A stretch of DNA of 64,000 bases from Panax quinquefolius (Eukaryota; Streptophyta; Magnoliopsida; Apiales; Araliaceae): NCBI GenBank assembly GCA_020205615.1, contig CM035165.1, forward strand, positions 82,770,005 through 82,834,004, in the 5' to 3' direction. The translations under genes and the position numbers were made by a program. Position 1 is the stretch's first letter, and the number at the start of each line of letters is the position of its first letter. The notes under the pieces are model-generated. The model worked only from the letters and a program-made list of their open reading frames with translations. It had not been told where the DNA came from and searched no databases. Shown here piece after piece: positions 45,801 to 57,088 of the stretch.

Positions 45801-46513
45801 TATTTGGGCTTGCACATTATTTTACTTTGGGCTTGTAATTAAACAATCATTGGGCTTGTTTATGTAAACTTACATTGGACTTAACCATCCAATACTTGGG
45901 CTCACATAATACTTAACAAATTCTACCAATTCCTTTCTTTTGGCTTAAAGCCTTATAACATATATTATACGTATTAATCTCGTATTTTAACTCATATACT
46001 ATTCATCATATACGATATACTATCATTCATACACATTCGTATAATACTTCGTATCATACTCGTATTCATTACTTCGTATAATACCTAAGCATTATACGAT
46101 CATTGTTTTAATTCATTACTCGTCGTACATTTTCTTCTCGTGAAAGTCACTTTCCTAAGCGTTAGGTTTTAAGTCCACAAAGCGAAATATTACGTTTTCC
46201 ATAACTGAAATATTATTGGATATTCCATCTCACATCGATATTCTATCGTTACGTATTTCTCGGAAGTTCAAAAATAATTCCCGAGCAGAAATGCGTGAAT
46301 AGTGTTTTTCAAAAAATTTCTCGGAAAGCTTTTATTTTCGTCTTGAAAATTCAAACAATTTAATTCTACCACGTAGCCAAAATCCTTCGATGTTCTGACA
46401 TTTCTAGGTCATAGAACGACCTTCGATTACCTTGCTCCATAAATAATCAATTAAATTCATTTAATAAAAATAAAAATTTAATTCTCAAAAATCCGATTTT
46501 CTCGGGCGTTACA
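42819..46513 (-). mobile_element. 3' LTR of a D-family element (3.7 kb)
   Basis: Reads TGTAACGCCCGAG (46513) to GACCCGGATTTGGAGGCGTCACA (42819). It aligns along its whole length with solo LTR D (11426-13590 plus 22717-24357). The sequence above 46513 has the typical end-of-interior form (GGGGATAGAATCCTTATAAGG then a purine run), so it is the 3' LTR of an element whose interior is at 46514 and beyond. It interrupts the A2 3' LTR at 42818. Its own 5' LTR is not found in the window. Confidence 0.75.
45538..45546 (-). promoter_or_regulatory. TATA box of the D-family 3' LTR
   Basis: CTATTTATA on plus, that is TATAAATAG on minus, in the same context as 12492. Confidence 0.6.
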
Positions 46514-47009
46514 TTCTTCCCTCCTTATAAGGATTCTATCCCCAGAATCTTGGTAATAATACCTACACCACAGAGGATAATTTTCCTTTATTTTAATCTC
46601 GAGTTCCTACAATGCTTCTTCGACATTGTGGTTCTTCCATTTTACCTTCATCAAAGGTATTATCTTTTCACACATGACTTATCACTTCCTGTTAACAATT
46701 TGAGTTGGAAGTTAAATACTTACTAACACATTTCTCTATTTTTATATCATCTCAGTTATCCTTTTAACTCGAACTTATATTGAACTCAAATTCCTCCCTC
46801 AAAATAAGACTATACTTAGTCTTCTACTTATCCTGCATCATCTTCTTCATTCACTTGTACTCCTCGTTACCTAATTGTACTTCATTGACTCCGTCCATTA
46901 TTGTGGATTGAGTCTATGTTTCGAATAACATTTCTATCGTTTCATTCTATAATTTAAATTCTAACTCCACTCCTGCCATCTCCGTTATTAACTCATTCTG
47001 AGTCGTTAA
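46514..47009 (-). pseudogene. Pol 3' end remnant of the D-family element
   Basis: Heavily decayed interior between element F and the 3' LTR. On the minus strand it continues from 55570 (after removing F and one GTTAA): SYDMLTTQNELITEM-like then a GKMEEPQ.-like chromodomain-region stretch with many stops. It ends in the purine run AAGGAGGGAAGAA. Integrase is missing. Confidence 0.5.
47005..47009. repeat. Target site duplication, one copy, of element F
   Basis: GTTAA just outside the 3' LTR; identical to 55570-55574. Confidence 0.8.
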
Positions 47010-47559
47010 TGTGACACCCCTAAAATTAGGTATACGTCACCCATCTTGGGTCGCCACTTACATGGTACATAAATTCAAATACAACTTACTAACCTAACTG
47101 TCGTGTACAATACGACATAAACTGTGAGTTTGAATACAAATATTGTCTACTAGATATTATACAAACTCAAAAGGAGTCCTCATTACAACTATTATCACAC
47201 TATTTCACGTAGAATAGTGAGGACTACTAATGCTATCCCCTCGGACCATTACTTACGTTCCCCGACTTCGTCCGGCTATGTTCTCATTTCAAAGAAGAAA
47301 CGGTGAAAGAAAGGGTGAGCTCAACTAGCCCAAGAAGAAATATTATGACTAAGATAATGCGTAATAAATTATCATTAGCCTTAAACAAGTGTTAAACCGA
47401 TAAAATACAATAGACAACCGGTTTAACTCTGCATTGAATAAGCAATCCATTAAAAGAGTCAAGTAGAGAATAAAGTCTATTATCTTTTAGGTTTTAAAAG
47501 GTTTTCATCAATTTTTATCACGAGACTGAGAATTTTAATAAATAAACCACCACATCTAA

Positions 47560-47770
47560 TCATCCTCGCATACCACGGCCAAGGATTTTCATCAAATTAT
47601 CAATGGTCATGACTATACCGAATCACCCACGGTCATAATCATACCAAAAATTGTCCATCAACGCATTACTGAAGCCCACCGAGGACTTTTGTCACATCAT
47701 TTATATCAAGTCGTGATTATACCGAATGATCCCCGGTCATAATCATACTAAGTTCATCTATGCACGTAAG
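47560..47770 (-). repeat. Minisatellite 1 in the F 3' LTR
   Basis: Degenerate units with GGTCATAATCATACC and CATCTATGCAC/ACGGCCAAGGAT, homologous to 53695-53890 and to LTR B. Confidence 0.55.
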
Positions 47771-48079
47771 CCAAAGATAACATAATATAACATGAGGATG
47801 ATGACAATGACATAATAATTCAATAAAACAAGTTCAAGAATTATTTAATCCATGAATTATTAACGTCCAAATTGTCAACATGATCATTGTTTCAGTAGAG
47901 TAAAATTCAAGAATGATCGGAAGAATATTTCCATGAAAAGATATCTTTGGATGAAACGCAAATATCAAGGATATTCTACTAATTTCATGGAGTATAGAAG
48001 TCAAAGTTTTAACTATTTGGGTATAATAAAGAATGGAATAACAAAAGAAATCACCATGCATGCGGTGCCGCATGTACAA

Positions 48080-48480
48080 AAGTTATTCAATGTAATAATA
48101 ATAACGGAACCGGGTCGTGAAATTCACACAAGCGATGGATGTTCCAACGAATAATAAAGATGGAACCGGATCCGGTGTAAAACACATGAGATAGGATATT
48201 CCAATAGAATGATAAAGGCGGAACCGGTCCGGTGTAAAACACATGATGAGGATGTTCCAACGAGAATAATAAAAATGGAACCAGTCCAGGTGTAAAACAC
48301 ATGCACGAGGATGTTCCAATGAATAATAGAAGAATGTCACCAAGTATAGGGTAAATCACAGCGTATCTGAGTTATTCCAATGAGAATAATAAACAATGGA
48401 ATAACATAAGGATTTCACCAAGTATAGGGTATGCCTGGCGTATCACGGGTTATGTATAGGGTATGCCACTTTTAAAAGTT
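48080..48480 (-). repeat. Minisatellite 2 in the F 3' LTR
   Basis: Five to six units of about 60-70 bases: GATGTTCCAACGAATAATAA, then GGAACCGG, then TGTAAAACACATG. The three long overlapping minus frames here (48083-48359) are repeat artefacts. Same zone at 54200-54620. Confidence 0.7.
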
Positions 48481-48688
48481 ATTCCAATGTAATAATAGTG
48501 AATGGAATAATGAAGTTCTCTTCAAGAAGAAAGAATAACACCCCTTACCGTAAAAAGAACTGAATATAGAAGTAGTGAAGTAGCGAGAATACTCTTCTTC
48601 TTTCTATAATTTTTCTCTATAGCTTCTCTCTATAATTTCTCTCTAGAGTTTCAATGAATTCGTAAGAAAATAATGAAGGAATGAGCTT

Positions 48689-48697
48689 CTATTTATA
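48689..48697 (-). promoter_or_regulatory. TATA box of the F 3' LTR
   Basis: TATAAATAG on minus, in TCCTATAAATAGAAGCTCAT. Confidence 0.65.
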
Positions 48698-48827
48698 GGA
48701 AAATGGAATGCATAGTAACTAATCCATGAACAAAGTCAGATTGATTTACTTTTAATCGGCGGTCCATATTTAAAGAAAAATCTTTTAAATAAAATATAAT
48801 ATATTCTATTTATATAAAAACATTTTA

Positions 48828-48893
48828 CTATGCAAACACTATGCAATACTATGCAAAAACACTATGCAAAATACTATGCAAAGACTATGCATA
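48828..48893 (-). repeat. ACTATGCAAA short tandem repeat
   Basis: About six near-consecutive units of ACTATGCAAA(A/C); repeated in the F 5' LTR at 54960-55025 and reduced to three TGCATAGT units in LTR B (7668-7700). Confidence 0.8.
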
Positions 48894-49446
48894 ATAAAAT
48901 ATAATATATTCTATTTATAGAATAACTTTAATAAAGTATTCTATTTTATATAAAAGATGTTTTCGCATTTTATTACGTTAATAATACTGAATAAACAAAA
49001 CGTCATTATCGCTATAATAATTCATATATTATTAATCGACAATAATGGAATCAAACTGAGTGACTTCTCACATAAACATCAATAATCAATACTGGTGTGC
49101 TACTATGCAACCACACGACATGACTTCGTACTTTTACTACCGAGTAGTTCAACAAGTAACCATGGTAAAACTTCCGCCGTTATTTCAATAAAATATTTTT
49201 GTCATTTTCTCAATCAAATGATAATTACATTTGTGGGGTCCACCAATGATTGAGTTAGTTGTTATACGAATATTCCTCGCTAAACCGAATATTCCCGACC
49301 AATCGAATATAATATAACCACTTGCATACTTTGCAAAATTTATAAATACTACCCACATCTATAATATTATCTCAAATTCACACCATAATATTAAAAATTA
49401 TTTCGACAAAATTTAAATCTTTATTGATAAAATCTGGGGTCTCACA

Positions 49447-49525
49447 ATCTCCCTCCTTATGGAATTTCGCCCTCGAAATTAGGGTACGTACCTGATATGA
49501 TAAAGAGATGAGGATACCTTGAATA
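49447..49525 (-). pseudogene. Last codons of pol and polypurine tract of element F
   Basis: Minus strand: 'ggtacgtaccctaatttcg', then a GGAGGGAGAT purine run abutting the 3' LTR. Same ending as elements B and G (RYPHLF...FEG block). Confidence 0.6.
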
Positions 49526-51724
49526 CCTTTATCGTTAAAAATATTAAATTCATCTTATAATCCTACCAAAGATATTCATTAACAATTCATCTTTGCACTA
49601 CAGCCAAATATATATAAGCAGTAAAACCAATAATCATTGAGACTCAACTTAATACTATCACAATTACGTAATTATCCATGCACCATCGGCTAAGGATATT
49701 CGTGTTTTCAATCTGATCATGATTATACCGAATAATCCCTAGTCATAATCATACCAAGTCCATCAATGTACTACTACTAAAGATGACTTTTACCACATCC
49801 ATGAATTAATATTTCATTCTTTGAGACTCATTTCAATAATTAATCCATATCATCGAATCATCCCCGCACTACGTGCCAAGGATATTCATTAGTATAATGC
49901 ACCGACCACGAATTATCCATGCACTACACCAAAGATAATCGTGTATTCATTAAGATAACGACCACAAATTATCCATGCATTACCAAAGATAATCGTGGTA
50001 TTCATTAGTATCACGACCACAAATTATCCATGCACTACGACCAAAGATAATCGTGTATTCATTAGTATCACGACCACAAATTATCCATGCACTACGGCCA
50101 AAGATAATTGTGTATTCATTAGTATCACGACCACAAATTATCCATGCACTACGGCCAAAGATAATTGTGTATTCATTAGTATCACGACCACAAATTATCC
50201 ATGCACTACGGCCAAAGATAATTGTGTATTCATTAGTATCACGACCACAAATTATCCATGCACTACGGCCAAAGATAATTGTGTATTCATTAGTATCACG
50301 ACCACAAATTATCCATGCACTATGGCCAAAGATAATTGTGTATTCATTAGTATCACGACCACAAATTATCCATGCACTACGACCAAAGATAATTGTGTAT
50401 TCATTAGTATCACGACCACAAATTATCCATGCACTACGGCCAAAGATAATTGTGTTTTCAATTACGGTTATGATTATACCGAACAATCCCTGGTCATAAT
50501 CATACCAAGTCCATCTATGCACTACAGGCCACGGATGACTTTCAACATAATATAAACATGAGGATAATGATATAAAGAATCAATCAAATGAGATAAAGGA
50601 TAAATATTAAACATTTATAATATAATTTATCCAGGATTCAAGAATATCCCCATGTTATCAATCACTTAATAATCTCATAATCTAATAACATTAATATTAT
50701 AACAATATTTTAATCACTTCTTAAATTTATAAACAATTTTCTCAATTGTTTACGCTTTACCATATAATGCATTTAATCATTCAAAATGCCATACTCATAA
50801 AATATCATCACCAATTATCAAATCCCTCATCAAAAATATGCATATATACTCTATATAGGATTCTCTAGCCATAAAATCTTATTTTCAACTTTGTTACTTC
50901 ACATAACATATTTAACTCATATGTTCGTAACTAAACTATTTTCATGAAAAATACCAAATCAGTCCCAAAAATATTTCTTTTCTGAGATTTAGCATAATAT
51001 AGTCCCATAATGAAAATATATTTTTCTCGGAATTTTTAAAATTCATTTACAATTTTTTAAAAATCAATTTCTAATTAATTCCTTAAGAAATTAGCTACCT
51101 CAAGTTTAACTCCAAAAATTCCCAAATCTTGGCAGGACCTTACAAATGTTAACGTGAGCTTCTAGTTTAAATTTTATGGTCATCGGAGTTATAGAACTCT
51201 GGTTATAGCGTTTTTCGTCGGAAAAACCTAAATATTGAAATAGTCATAACTTGTTCATTTTAAGTCAGAATGCGCTCATTTTTGGACAGGAGATACTTTA
51301 TACCATATACCTTCATGTCCCTAAAGGCCAGAATTTTTCTCATAATTTAAGTGGCCGAAACAGCCCTCTAAAATCATGGCATGAGCTTTTTTCGGTTTTT
51401 GCAGCTTTGCACTCCTTTGCTAAAATCAGTCCACACAAAAATCTACAACACCTTTTCCAGTAATTCCACTTGAATTAGTTAGGTAACTCATAGATCTAAC
51501 TCTAGGTCTTGACCACATTCAAAAATTCAAAATATAATAGGAGATATGGTCTATTGAATTTCATGTTACGTTTTTTCACCAAAATCGATTTTCAACCCTT
51601 TGTGATTTCTAAGAAACTTTCATGTTTTCACATAATAACCACATAACTCATCATAAAACTTACTAATACCATGAATACCCATGATTTTCATTAGTCCAAT
51701 GCTTTTATTATGACTTTCATCATA
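49526..51724 (-). mobile_element. Truncated S-type LTR segment inside element F
   Basis: About 2.2 kb resembling the middle of LTR S (37900-39750) on the minus strand: for example ATATAGTCCCATAATGAAAA at 50997-51016 against 38250-38275. It lacks both LTR ends and the promoter. It contains the 57-bp array (49900-50460). It replaces the pol region expected here, so it entered by insertion followed by deletion or by template switching. Confidence 0.55.
49900..50460 (-). repeat. 57-bp tandem array, about nine units
   Basis: At least eight nearly identical head-to-tail units of 57 bases (GTATTCATTAGTATCACGAC, CACAAATTATCCATGCACTA, CGGCCAAAGATAATTGT), plus degenerate units on the left. 57 is divisible by 3 and the unit lacks stops in several frames, so frames of 148-186 codons open on both strands. 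They are artefacts. The unit contains the minisatellite 1 core (GCACTACGGCCAAAGATA). Confidence 0.9.
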
Positions 51725-52130
51725 AACCACGTAAAGCTATTCATTTAGTTGAAGAAATATTTGAGGGTTTAAGAAATGGGTTTTTTATCTTTGGGGTCAA
51801 TACAAAATTCGATTTCACGCTCTAAGTAGGCTAAGAAGTCTTCAAGAATACGCCAGAAATTTATTAATAATAGAAATATCATTCAAAGCTGTGACTCTCA
51901 TCCAAGACTTGGATAGTACGTCACATTGATACCAACTGTGACTTCTATCCTTAACCTAGATAGCACCTCACAAGGATACCTATAAACTTGCCATCTTCAT
52001 TCACGATGTCGCCTCTGAAAAGTCCGGCCGGTGCATTCCACACAAGGAAGTCAACAACGAAAGGTTCGAGGCTTTTTACTTATGGCTTGATATGACAATA
52101 ATTGACTTTAGTAGTTTGGTTATGAATATA
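51725..52130 (-). pseudogene. Element F: PR-RT linker with an embedded leader-like segment
   Basis: The lower part (51725-51870) reads EREIEFCIDPKDKKPIS, the protease-RT linker. The upper part (51890-52120) resembles F's own primer-proximal leader (52985-53157): ATCAAGCCATAAG, GACTTC.TG, GGAATGCACC and GGCAAG in the same order. Element B has the same arrangement (5594-5945). Confidence 0.5.
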
Positions 52131-52440
52131 AAAGCTAACAACCTTACGAAAAGAATGATGAGTAGTTAACCAATTGATTCCTAAAATACCATCAAAGGCA
52201 AATATTTTTAAAGAGATAATATCGACAGGTAACGTGAAAGTGTTTATTTGAAACAACAAGATTAATAAACAGTGGAGGTAACGAAGGTTTCTCCCAACGA
52301 AGTTTCAATAGATAAATCAAAGTCTAATTTCTCCGGAGTCAAATTTAAACGTTGAACGCAAGCAAGAGAGATAAAAGAATGGGTAGAACCGATATCTAAT
52401 AAGGTATAGACTTCGCAAGAATTTATAATTAACTAACCCG
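52131..52440 (-). pseudogene. Element F: aspartic protease remnant
   Basis: Minus-strand reading gives YTLLDIGSTHSFISLACVQR, then LDFDLSIETSLGE and, after stops, a GINWL-like block. The catalytic D-T/S-G of retroelement proteases appears as D-I-G. Length and order fit the protease of Ty3/gypsy elements. Confidence 0.65.
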
Positions 52441-52815
52441 TGCTAACCCGTTCGGTTTACTCGCTTTTGAGAAGTCATGAAAATGCACTTCCTAAAACCA
52501 ACGACTTTGTTTTGTCCATATCCACCTTTGGTGCCACCGTCCCCGACTAGACTTGACTTTGGTGCACAACAAAATTGAGCTAAATGACCTTCTCTTCTTG
52601 CAATTTCCACTTCTATTATCTTTGCCATGATTACCAGAAGTGGTTACCATTCTTAGCATGATAATTTCCCCCGATGGTTATCATTGTTCGATAGCGAATT
52701 GCCACGAAGATGATTATTATCGTGTTGTTGGTCGTTACCTTTTGTTTGAAATTTGAATCAACACTCTCATGTGCTTCATTGCTTATCTCGGCATTTTCGG
52801 ATGTCATTCTCAAAC
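52441..52815 (-). pseudogene. Element F: gag zinc-knuckle remnant
   Basis: Two short frames around a stop. The lower has REGHLAQFC, the second half of a CCHC knuckle without a clear first pair. The upper is Asn/Thr-rich. The capsid domain is absent, so most of gag is deleted. Confidence 0.5.
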
Positions 52816-53144
52816 ACCGTCACAAAACAAGGGTTAATTAACATATCACATATTATCCCTATACTACGGCCAGACCAATTAAATACCAAATAAACTTAGG
52901 TAGGTCATACTAGCGAAGGAATTTCCCTATCTCTCCCCTCCTAGTTCTAGTCTCATCGTCTTAGCCAGGATCATATCCCTAAGCTCGATACCAAGCTGTG
53001 ACTCGGACACCAACTTGTGTCAAGACCTCACATTAGTACTATCACTTGCCACCGAAGAGGCAAGCTGCCCCTACGGAGAGTGCGGCGGTGCATTCCCCAT
53101 CAACAGAAGTCACCAAATGAGAGGCTGGGGCTCTTCACACTTAT
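52816..53144 (-). other. Leader of element F
   Basis: Between primer site and gag. It contains a second TTGGTATCGAGC-like phrase near 52983-52994, so the primer-site neighbourhood is partly duplicated. No gene. Confidence 0.5.
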
Positions 53145-53157
53145 GGCTCGATACCAA
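53145..53157 (-). other. Primer binding site of element F
   Basis: TTGGTATCGAGCC on minus, one base after the 5' LTR end. It resembles the tRNA-Met complement with one base missing (TGGTATC-GAGC). Confidence 0.65.
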
Positions 53158-54199
53158 CTGTGACGCCCCAAAATTAGGTATCGTCACCCATCTTGGGTCG
53201 CCACTTACATGGTACATAAATTCAAATACAACTTACTAACCTAACTCGTCAGGTATAATACGACATAAAGCGTGAGTTTGAATACAAATATTGTCTACTA
53301 GATATTATACAAACTCAAAAGGAGTCCTCATTACAACTATTATCACACTATTTCACGAATAGTGAGGACTACTAATGCTATCCTCGGACCATTACTTTGT
53401 TCCCAGACTCGGTCGGCTATGTTCTCATTTCAAGAAGAAACGGTGAAAGAAAGGTGAGCTCAACTAGCCCAAGAAGAAATATTATGACTAAGATAATGCA
53501 GAATAAATTATCATTAGTTTTTAAATGATGTTAAACCGATAAAATACAATAGACAACCGGTTTAAGCTGCGGTGGAATAAGCAATCCATTAAAAGAGTCA
53601 AGTAGAGAATAAAGTCTACTATCTTTTAGGTTTTAAAAGTTTTTCATCAATTTTTATCATTTGAGACTCGACTTAATAAATAAACCACCACATCTAATCA
53701 TCCACGTACCTACGGTCAAGGATTTTCATCAAATTATCAATGGTCATGACTATACCGAATCACCCCTGGTCATAATCATACCAAAATTGTCCATCAACGC
53801 ATTACATGAAGCCTTTGAGGACTTTTGTCACATCATTTATATCAAGTCATGATTATACCGAATGATCCTCGGTCATAATCATACTAAGTTCATCTATATA
53901 CGTAAGCCAAAGATAACATAATATAACATGAGGATGATGACAATGACATAATAATTCAATAAAACAAGTTCAAGAATTATTTAATCCATGAATTATTAAC
54001 GTCAAATTGTCAACATGATCATCTTGTTTACGTGTAGAGTAAAATTCAAGAATGATCGGAAGAATATTTCCATGAAAGATCTTTGGATGAAAACGCAAAT
54101 ATCAAGGATATTCTACTAATTTCATGGAGTATAGAAGTCAAAGTTTTAACCAACCGGGTATAATAAAGAATGGAATAACAAAAGAAATCACCATGCATG

Positions 54200-54620
54200 C
54201 GCGATTGCCCGCCAAGACAAAGTTATTCAGCGAGAATAATAATAACGGAACCGGTCGGGTGAAATTCACAAGCGGGATGTTCAATGAGAATAATAAAGAT
54301 GGAACCGGATCCGATTGTAAAAACACATGATAGGATATTCCAATAGAATGATAAAGGCGGAACCGGTGGGTGTAAAACACACTGACAGGGATGTTCCAAA
54401 GAATAATAAAAACGGAACCAGGTCCGGTGTAAAACACACAGACAGGATGTTCCAACAGAATAATAGAAGAATGTCACCAAGTATAGGGTAAACCGCGTAT
54501 ACAGGTTATTCCAACAGAATAATTAAGAATGGAATAACATAAGGATTTCACCAAGTATAGGGTATCTGGCATTATCTGAAGTTATGTATAGGGTATGCCA
54601 CTTTTACAGGTTATTCCAAC
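54200..54620 (-). repeat. Minisatellite 2 in the F 5' LTR
   Basis: Counterpart of 48080-48480, with GGAACCGG, TGTAAAACACA and GATGTTCCAA units of slightly different length. Confidence 0.65.
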
Positions 54621-54822
54621 AGAATAATAGTGAATGGAATAACAGAAGTTCTCTTCAAGAAGAAAGAATAACACCCCTTACCGTAAAAGAACTGAATATA
54701 GAAGTAGTGAAATAGCAGAATACTCTTCTTCTTTCTATAATTTTCTCTCTATAGCTTCTCTTTATAATTTCTCTCTCTAGAGTTTCAATGAATTCGTAAG
54801 AAAATAATGAAGGAATGAGCTT

Positions 54823-54831
54823 CTATTTATA
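54823..54831 (-). promoter_or_regulatory. TATA box of the F 5' LTR
   Basis: TATAAATAG on minus; the likely transcription promoter of element F. Confidence 0.65.
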
Positions 54832-55569
54832 GGAAAATGGAATGCATAGTAACTAATCCATGAACAGTCCAGATTGATTTACTTTAATCTGACGGTCCAT
54901 ATTTAAAGAAAAATCTTTTAAATAAAATATAATATATTCTATTTATATAAAAATATTTTACTATGCAAACACTATGCAATACTATGCAAAACACTATGCA
55001 AAATACTATGCAAAGACTATGCATAATAAAATATAATATATTCTATTTATAGAATAACTTTAATAAAGTATTCTATTTTATATAAAAGATGTTTACATTT
55101 TATTACGTTAATAATACGAATAAAACAAAACGTCATTATCGCTATAATAATTCATATTATTAATCGACAATAATGGAATCAAATGGTGACTTCTCACATA
55201 AGCATCGATAATCAATACTGGTGTGCTACTATGCAACCACACGACATCGTACTTTTACTACCCGAAAGTAGTTCAAGCAAAGAACCACGGTAAAACTTCC
55301 GCCGTTATTTCAATAAAATATTTTTGTCGTTTTCTCAATCAAAATGATAATTACATTTGTGGGGTCCACCAATGATTGAGTAGTTATGCGAATATTCCCC
55401 GCTAAACCGAATATTCCCCGACCAATCGAATATAATATAACCACTTGCATACTTTGCAAAATTTATAAATACTACCCACATCTATAATATTATCTCAAAT
55501 TCACACCATAATATTAAAAATTATTTCGACAAAATTTAAATCTTTATTGATAAAATCTGGGGTCTCACA

Positions 55570-55574
55570 GTTAA
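55570..55574. repeat. Target site duplication, other copy, of element F
   Basis: GTTAA; matches 47005-47009. Confidence 0.8.
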
Positions 55575-56200
55575 CATCGATAGTTTTCCTTACCATTCCT
55601 ACTTAACGCGTCGGCTTCTACGTTTACCTTCCTTGAATGATATAAGATATCCCAGTCCTCTCTCTACTGCATATTCAACTCCTTCTGTGTGGAGATATAT
55701 CTCAGACTCTTAGAGTCCTTGTATATCTCACTTTTCTCCCCGTATAATTACTATCTTCAGATTTTTAATTCAAAAACTACAAATGCCGATTCTAGATCAT
55801 AAGTAGGATAGACCTCCTCATAATCCTCTAACTGGCGTGATGCATACACAATGACATTTCCATGCTATAAGAGCACGCAATCATGTCATCTATGCGAACA
55901 TCGAGATACACTACAAAATTCCCCGTATGATCTGATAAAGACAATACAGGTGCCGCAATTAACCTTTCTCTTAAATCATGTGACGTTAATGGTACCTCCT
56001 CTTTCTTTCTTACTTCCAACCGACTATACCCCGTACACAAATCTATCTTTGGAAAAATTCTTTGCCCCCTCTCAACTAACCAAATAGATCATCGATCCTG
56101 GGCCATGGGTATTTTTTTATTAACTACTAACTTATTCCACATACGATAGTCGATACGCAACCGTAACGACTCCTCCTCTTCCTTAACACCAACCTAACTT
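55575..56200 (-). pseudogene. RT and RNase H remnant with the RT core deleted (D-family/A2 interior)
   Basis: Minus order: ESLRLRIDYRMWNKL and FPKIDLCTGYSRLEVRKKEE (RT N-terminal motifs), then directly TSHDLRERLIAAPVLSLSDH and NFVVYLDVRIDDM (RNase H start). Later come DSKSLRYIS, QKELNMQ-like and EADAL near 55600. The segment with the RT catalytic Y/F-x-DD box is missing, so an internal deletion removed it. A 70-codon frame (56040-55828) spans the junction. Confidence 0.7.
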
Positions 56201-56600
56201 GCGTCATGGTTCGATAATAATAATGTCGCGGTATTTTATTACCGTAATTTACTACCTTAGATTTTCTAAGAAAACTAAAGGTTCACGCTTTTCTTATAAC
56301 AATTTATTATAGTTTTATGGTTAATCAACCCATTCATACCGAGAATTTCCTCAAATCCTATCGACATTAATCGAAACTTATCTACCGATACTTTCTTACT
56401 TCTATTATTCATGAAACCATTTCCACGAATATAATTAACGAAAATTAATCCCTCCTCCTCTATCTTAATGTTTTAAAGGTATTTATAATCTCTTCCAGAC
56501 AGACTCCTAGATAAGTCTTTCCACATGTCTAGGCGGCATGATCTGATTTAAATAAAAATCTTACATTAATTTTCTTTCTCTACGTAAATTCTTAACACAA
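56201..56600 (-). pseudogene. Protease C-terminal remnant (D-family/A2 interior)
   Basis: Minus-strand pieces KKVSVDKFRLMSIGFEEI and LGMNGLINHKTIINCYKK match the end of a Ty3/gypsy protease, where GMDWL..H...I.C is usual (here GMNGL). Stops follow. The N-terminal catalytic part is not recognised. Confidence 0.5.
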
Positions 56601-57088
56601 TAAGAATTCAACACATAATTCTCATATATAAACGAATATTTATTCAAATAGTTTATAGCACATTTAGTACTTAACACATATTACTATCCCTTTTTAAATC
56701 ATATTAGGATTAACAACACAACTTTACATAAAAAGTTGCAAATCTCCTTTTACACATAGTTATTCCCAGTTCGTCAAACTTACCACACTTATGAGTTCAG
56801 GAACTTGCCACAATTATAGGTGTATATGAACTTATCCTAGTCAGACCTTTGGTGTCCATTCGCTGAGGGGTTCAAAACAATTCATATAATTATGAGTTAA
56901 TAACTTACCATAAGTATGAGTTTTAAGAACACACAAATTATTCTTAATCTTATATTCATATAGAAGATAAAGATTTCATTCATACAAACATATTTATATT
57001 TACATATGTTCACACATCGTTCTCGATATTACAATACTTAATATCATAACCTTCTACCAAAAGATAATAACGCTCAAACTTAAGATAT
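56601..57088 (-). other. Spacer between gag-like gene and protease remnant
   Basis: No convincing domain. 56770-56930 matches the element C interior (11270-11425). The place where the A2 interior changes into the D-family interior may be here or just below. Confidence 0.4.

Larger units (their letters stand above)
47010..49446 (-). repeat. 3' LTR of element F
   Basis: TGTGAGACCCCAGATTTTATC at 49446 down to TTAGGGGTGTCACA at 47010. Copy of 53159-55569, with many small clustered differences at CTG/CAG-like sites. Confidence 0.85.
47010..55569 (-). mobile_element. Element F: complete-ended Ty3/gypsy element (8.6 kb) with a rearranged interior
   Basis: Two LTRs of 2.4 kb in the same orientation, flanked by GTTAA on both sides. 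A primer site lies beside the 5' LTR (53157) and a purine tract beside the 3' LTR (49447). The 3.7 kb interior is, in minus order, leader, gag knuckle remnant, protease remnant, PR-RT linker, a foreign truncated LTR segment and the last codons of pol. RT, RNase H and integrase are absent, so F could only have moved with another element's enzymes. It interrupts the pol of the D-family/A2 patchwork. Confidence 0.8.
53159..55569 (-). repeat. 5' LTR of element F
   Basis: TGTGAGACCCCAG at 55569 to TTTTGGGGCGTCACA at 53159. Carries the same minisatellites, TATA (54823-54831), CTATGCAAA repeats (54960-55025) and terminal block as the 3' LTR. Confidence 0.85.

Noticed and set aside
48083..48359. Three overlapping minus frames of 60-90 codons with repeated CFTP motifs
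   Set aside because: Products of minisatellite 2 inside the F LTR; no start context, and the F 5' LTR breaks them.
49900..50460. CRISPR-like regular repeat array
   Set aside because: Units are contiguous 57-bp repeats without unique spacers, in a plant retroelement.
49980..50555. Open frames of 148-186 codons on both strands with 19-residue repeats
   Set aside because: They are made by the 57-bp tandem array; 57 is a multiple of 3, so frames stay open without selection.
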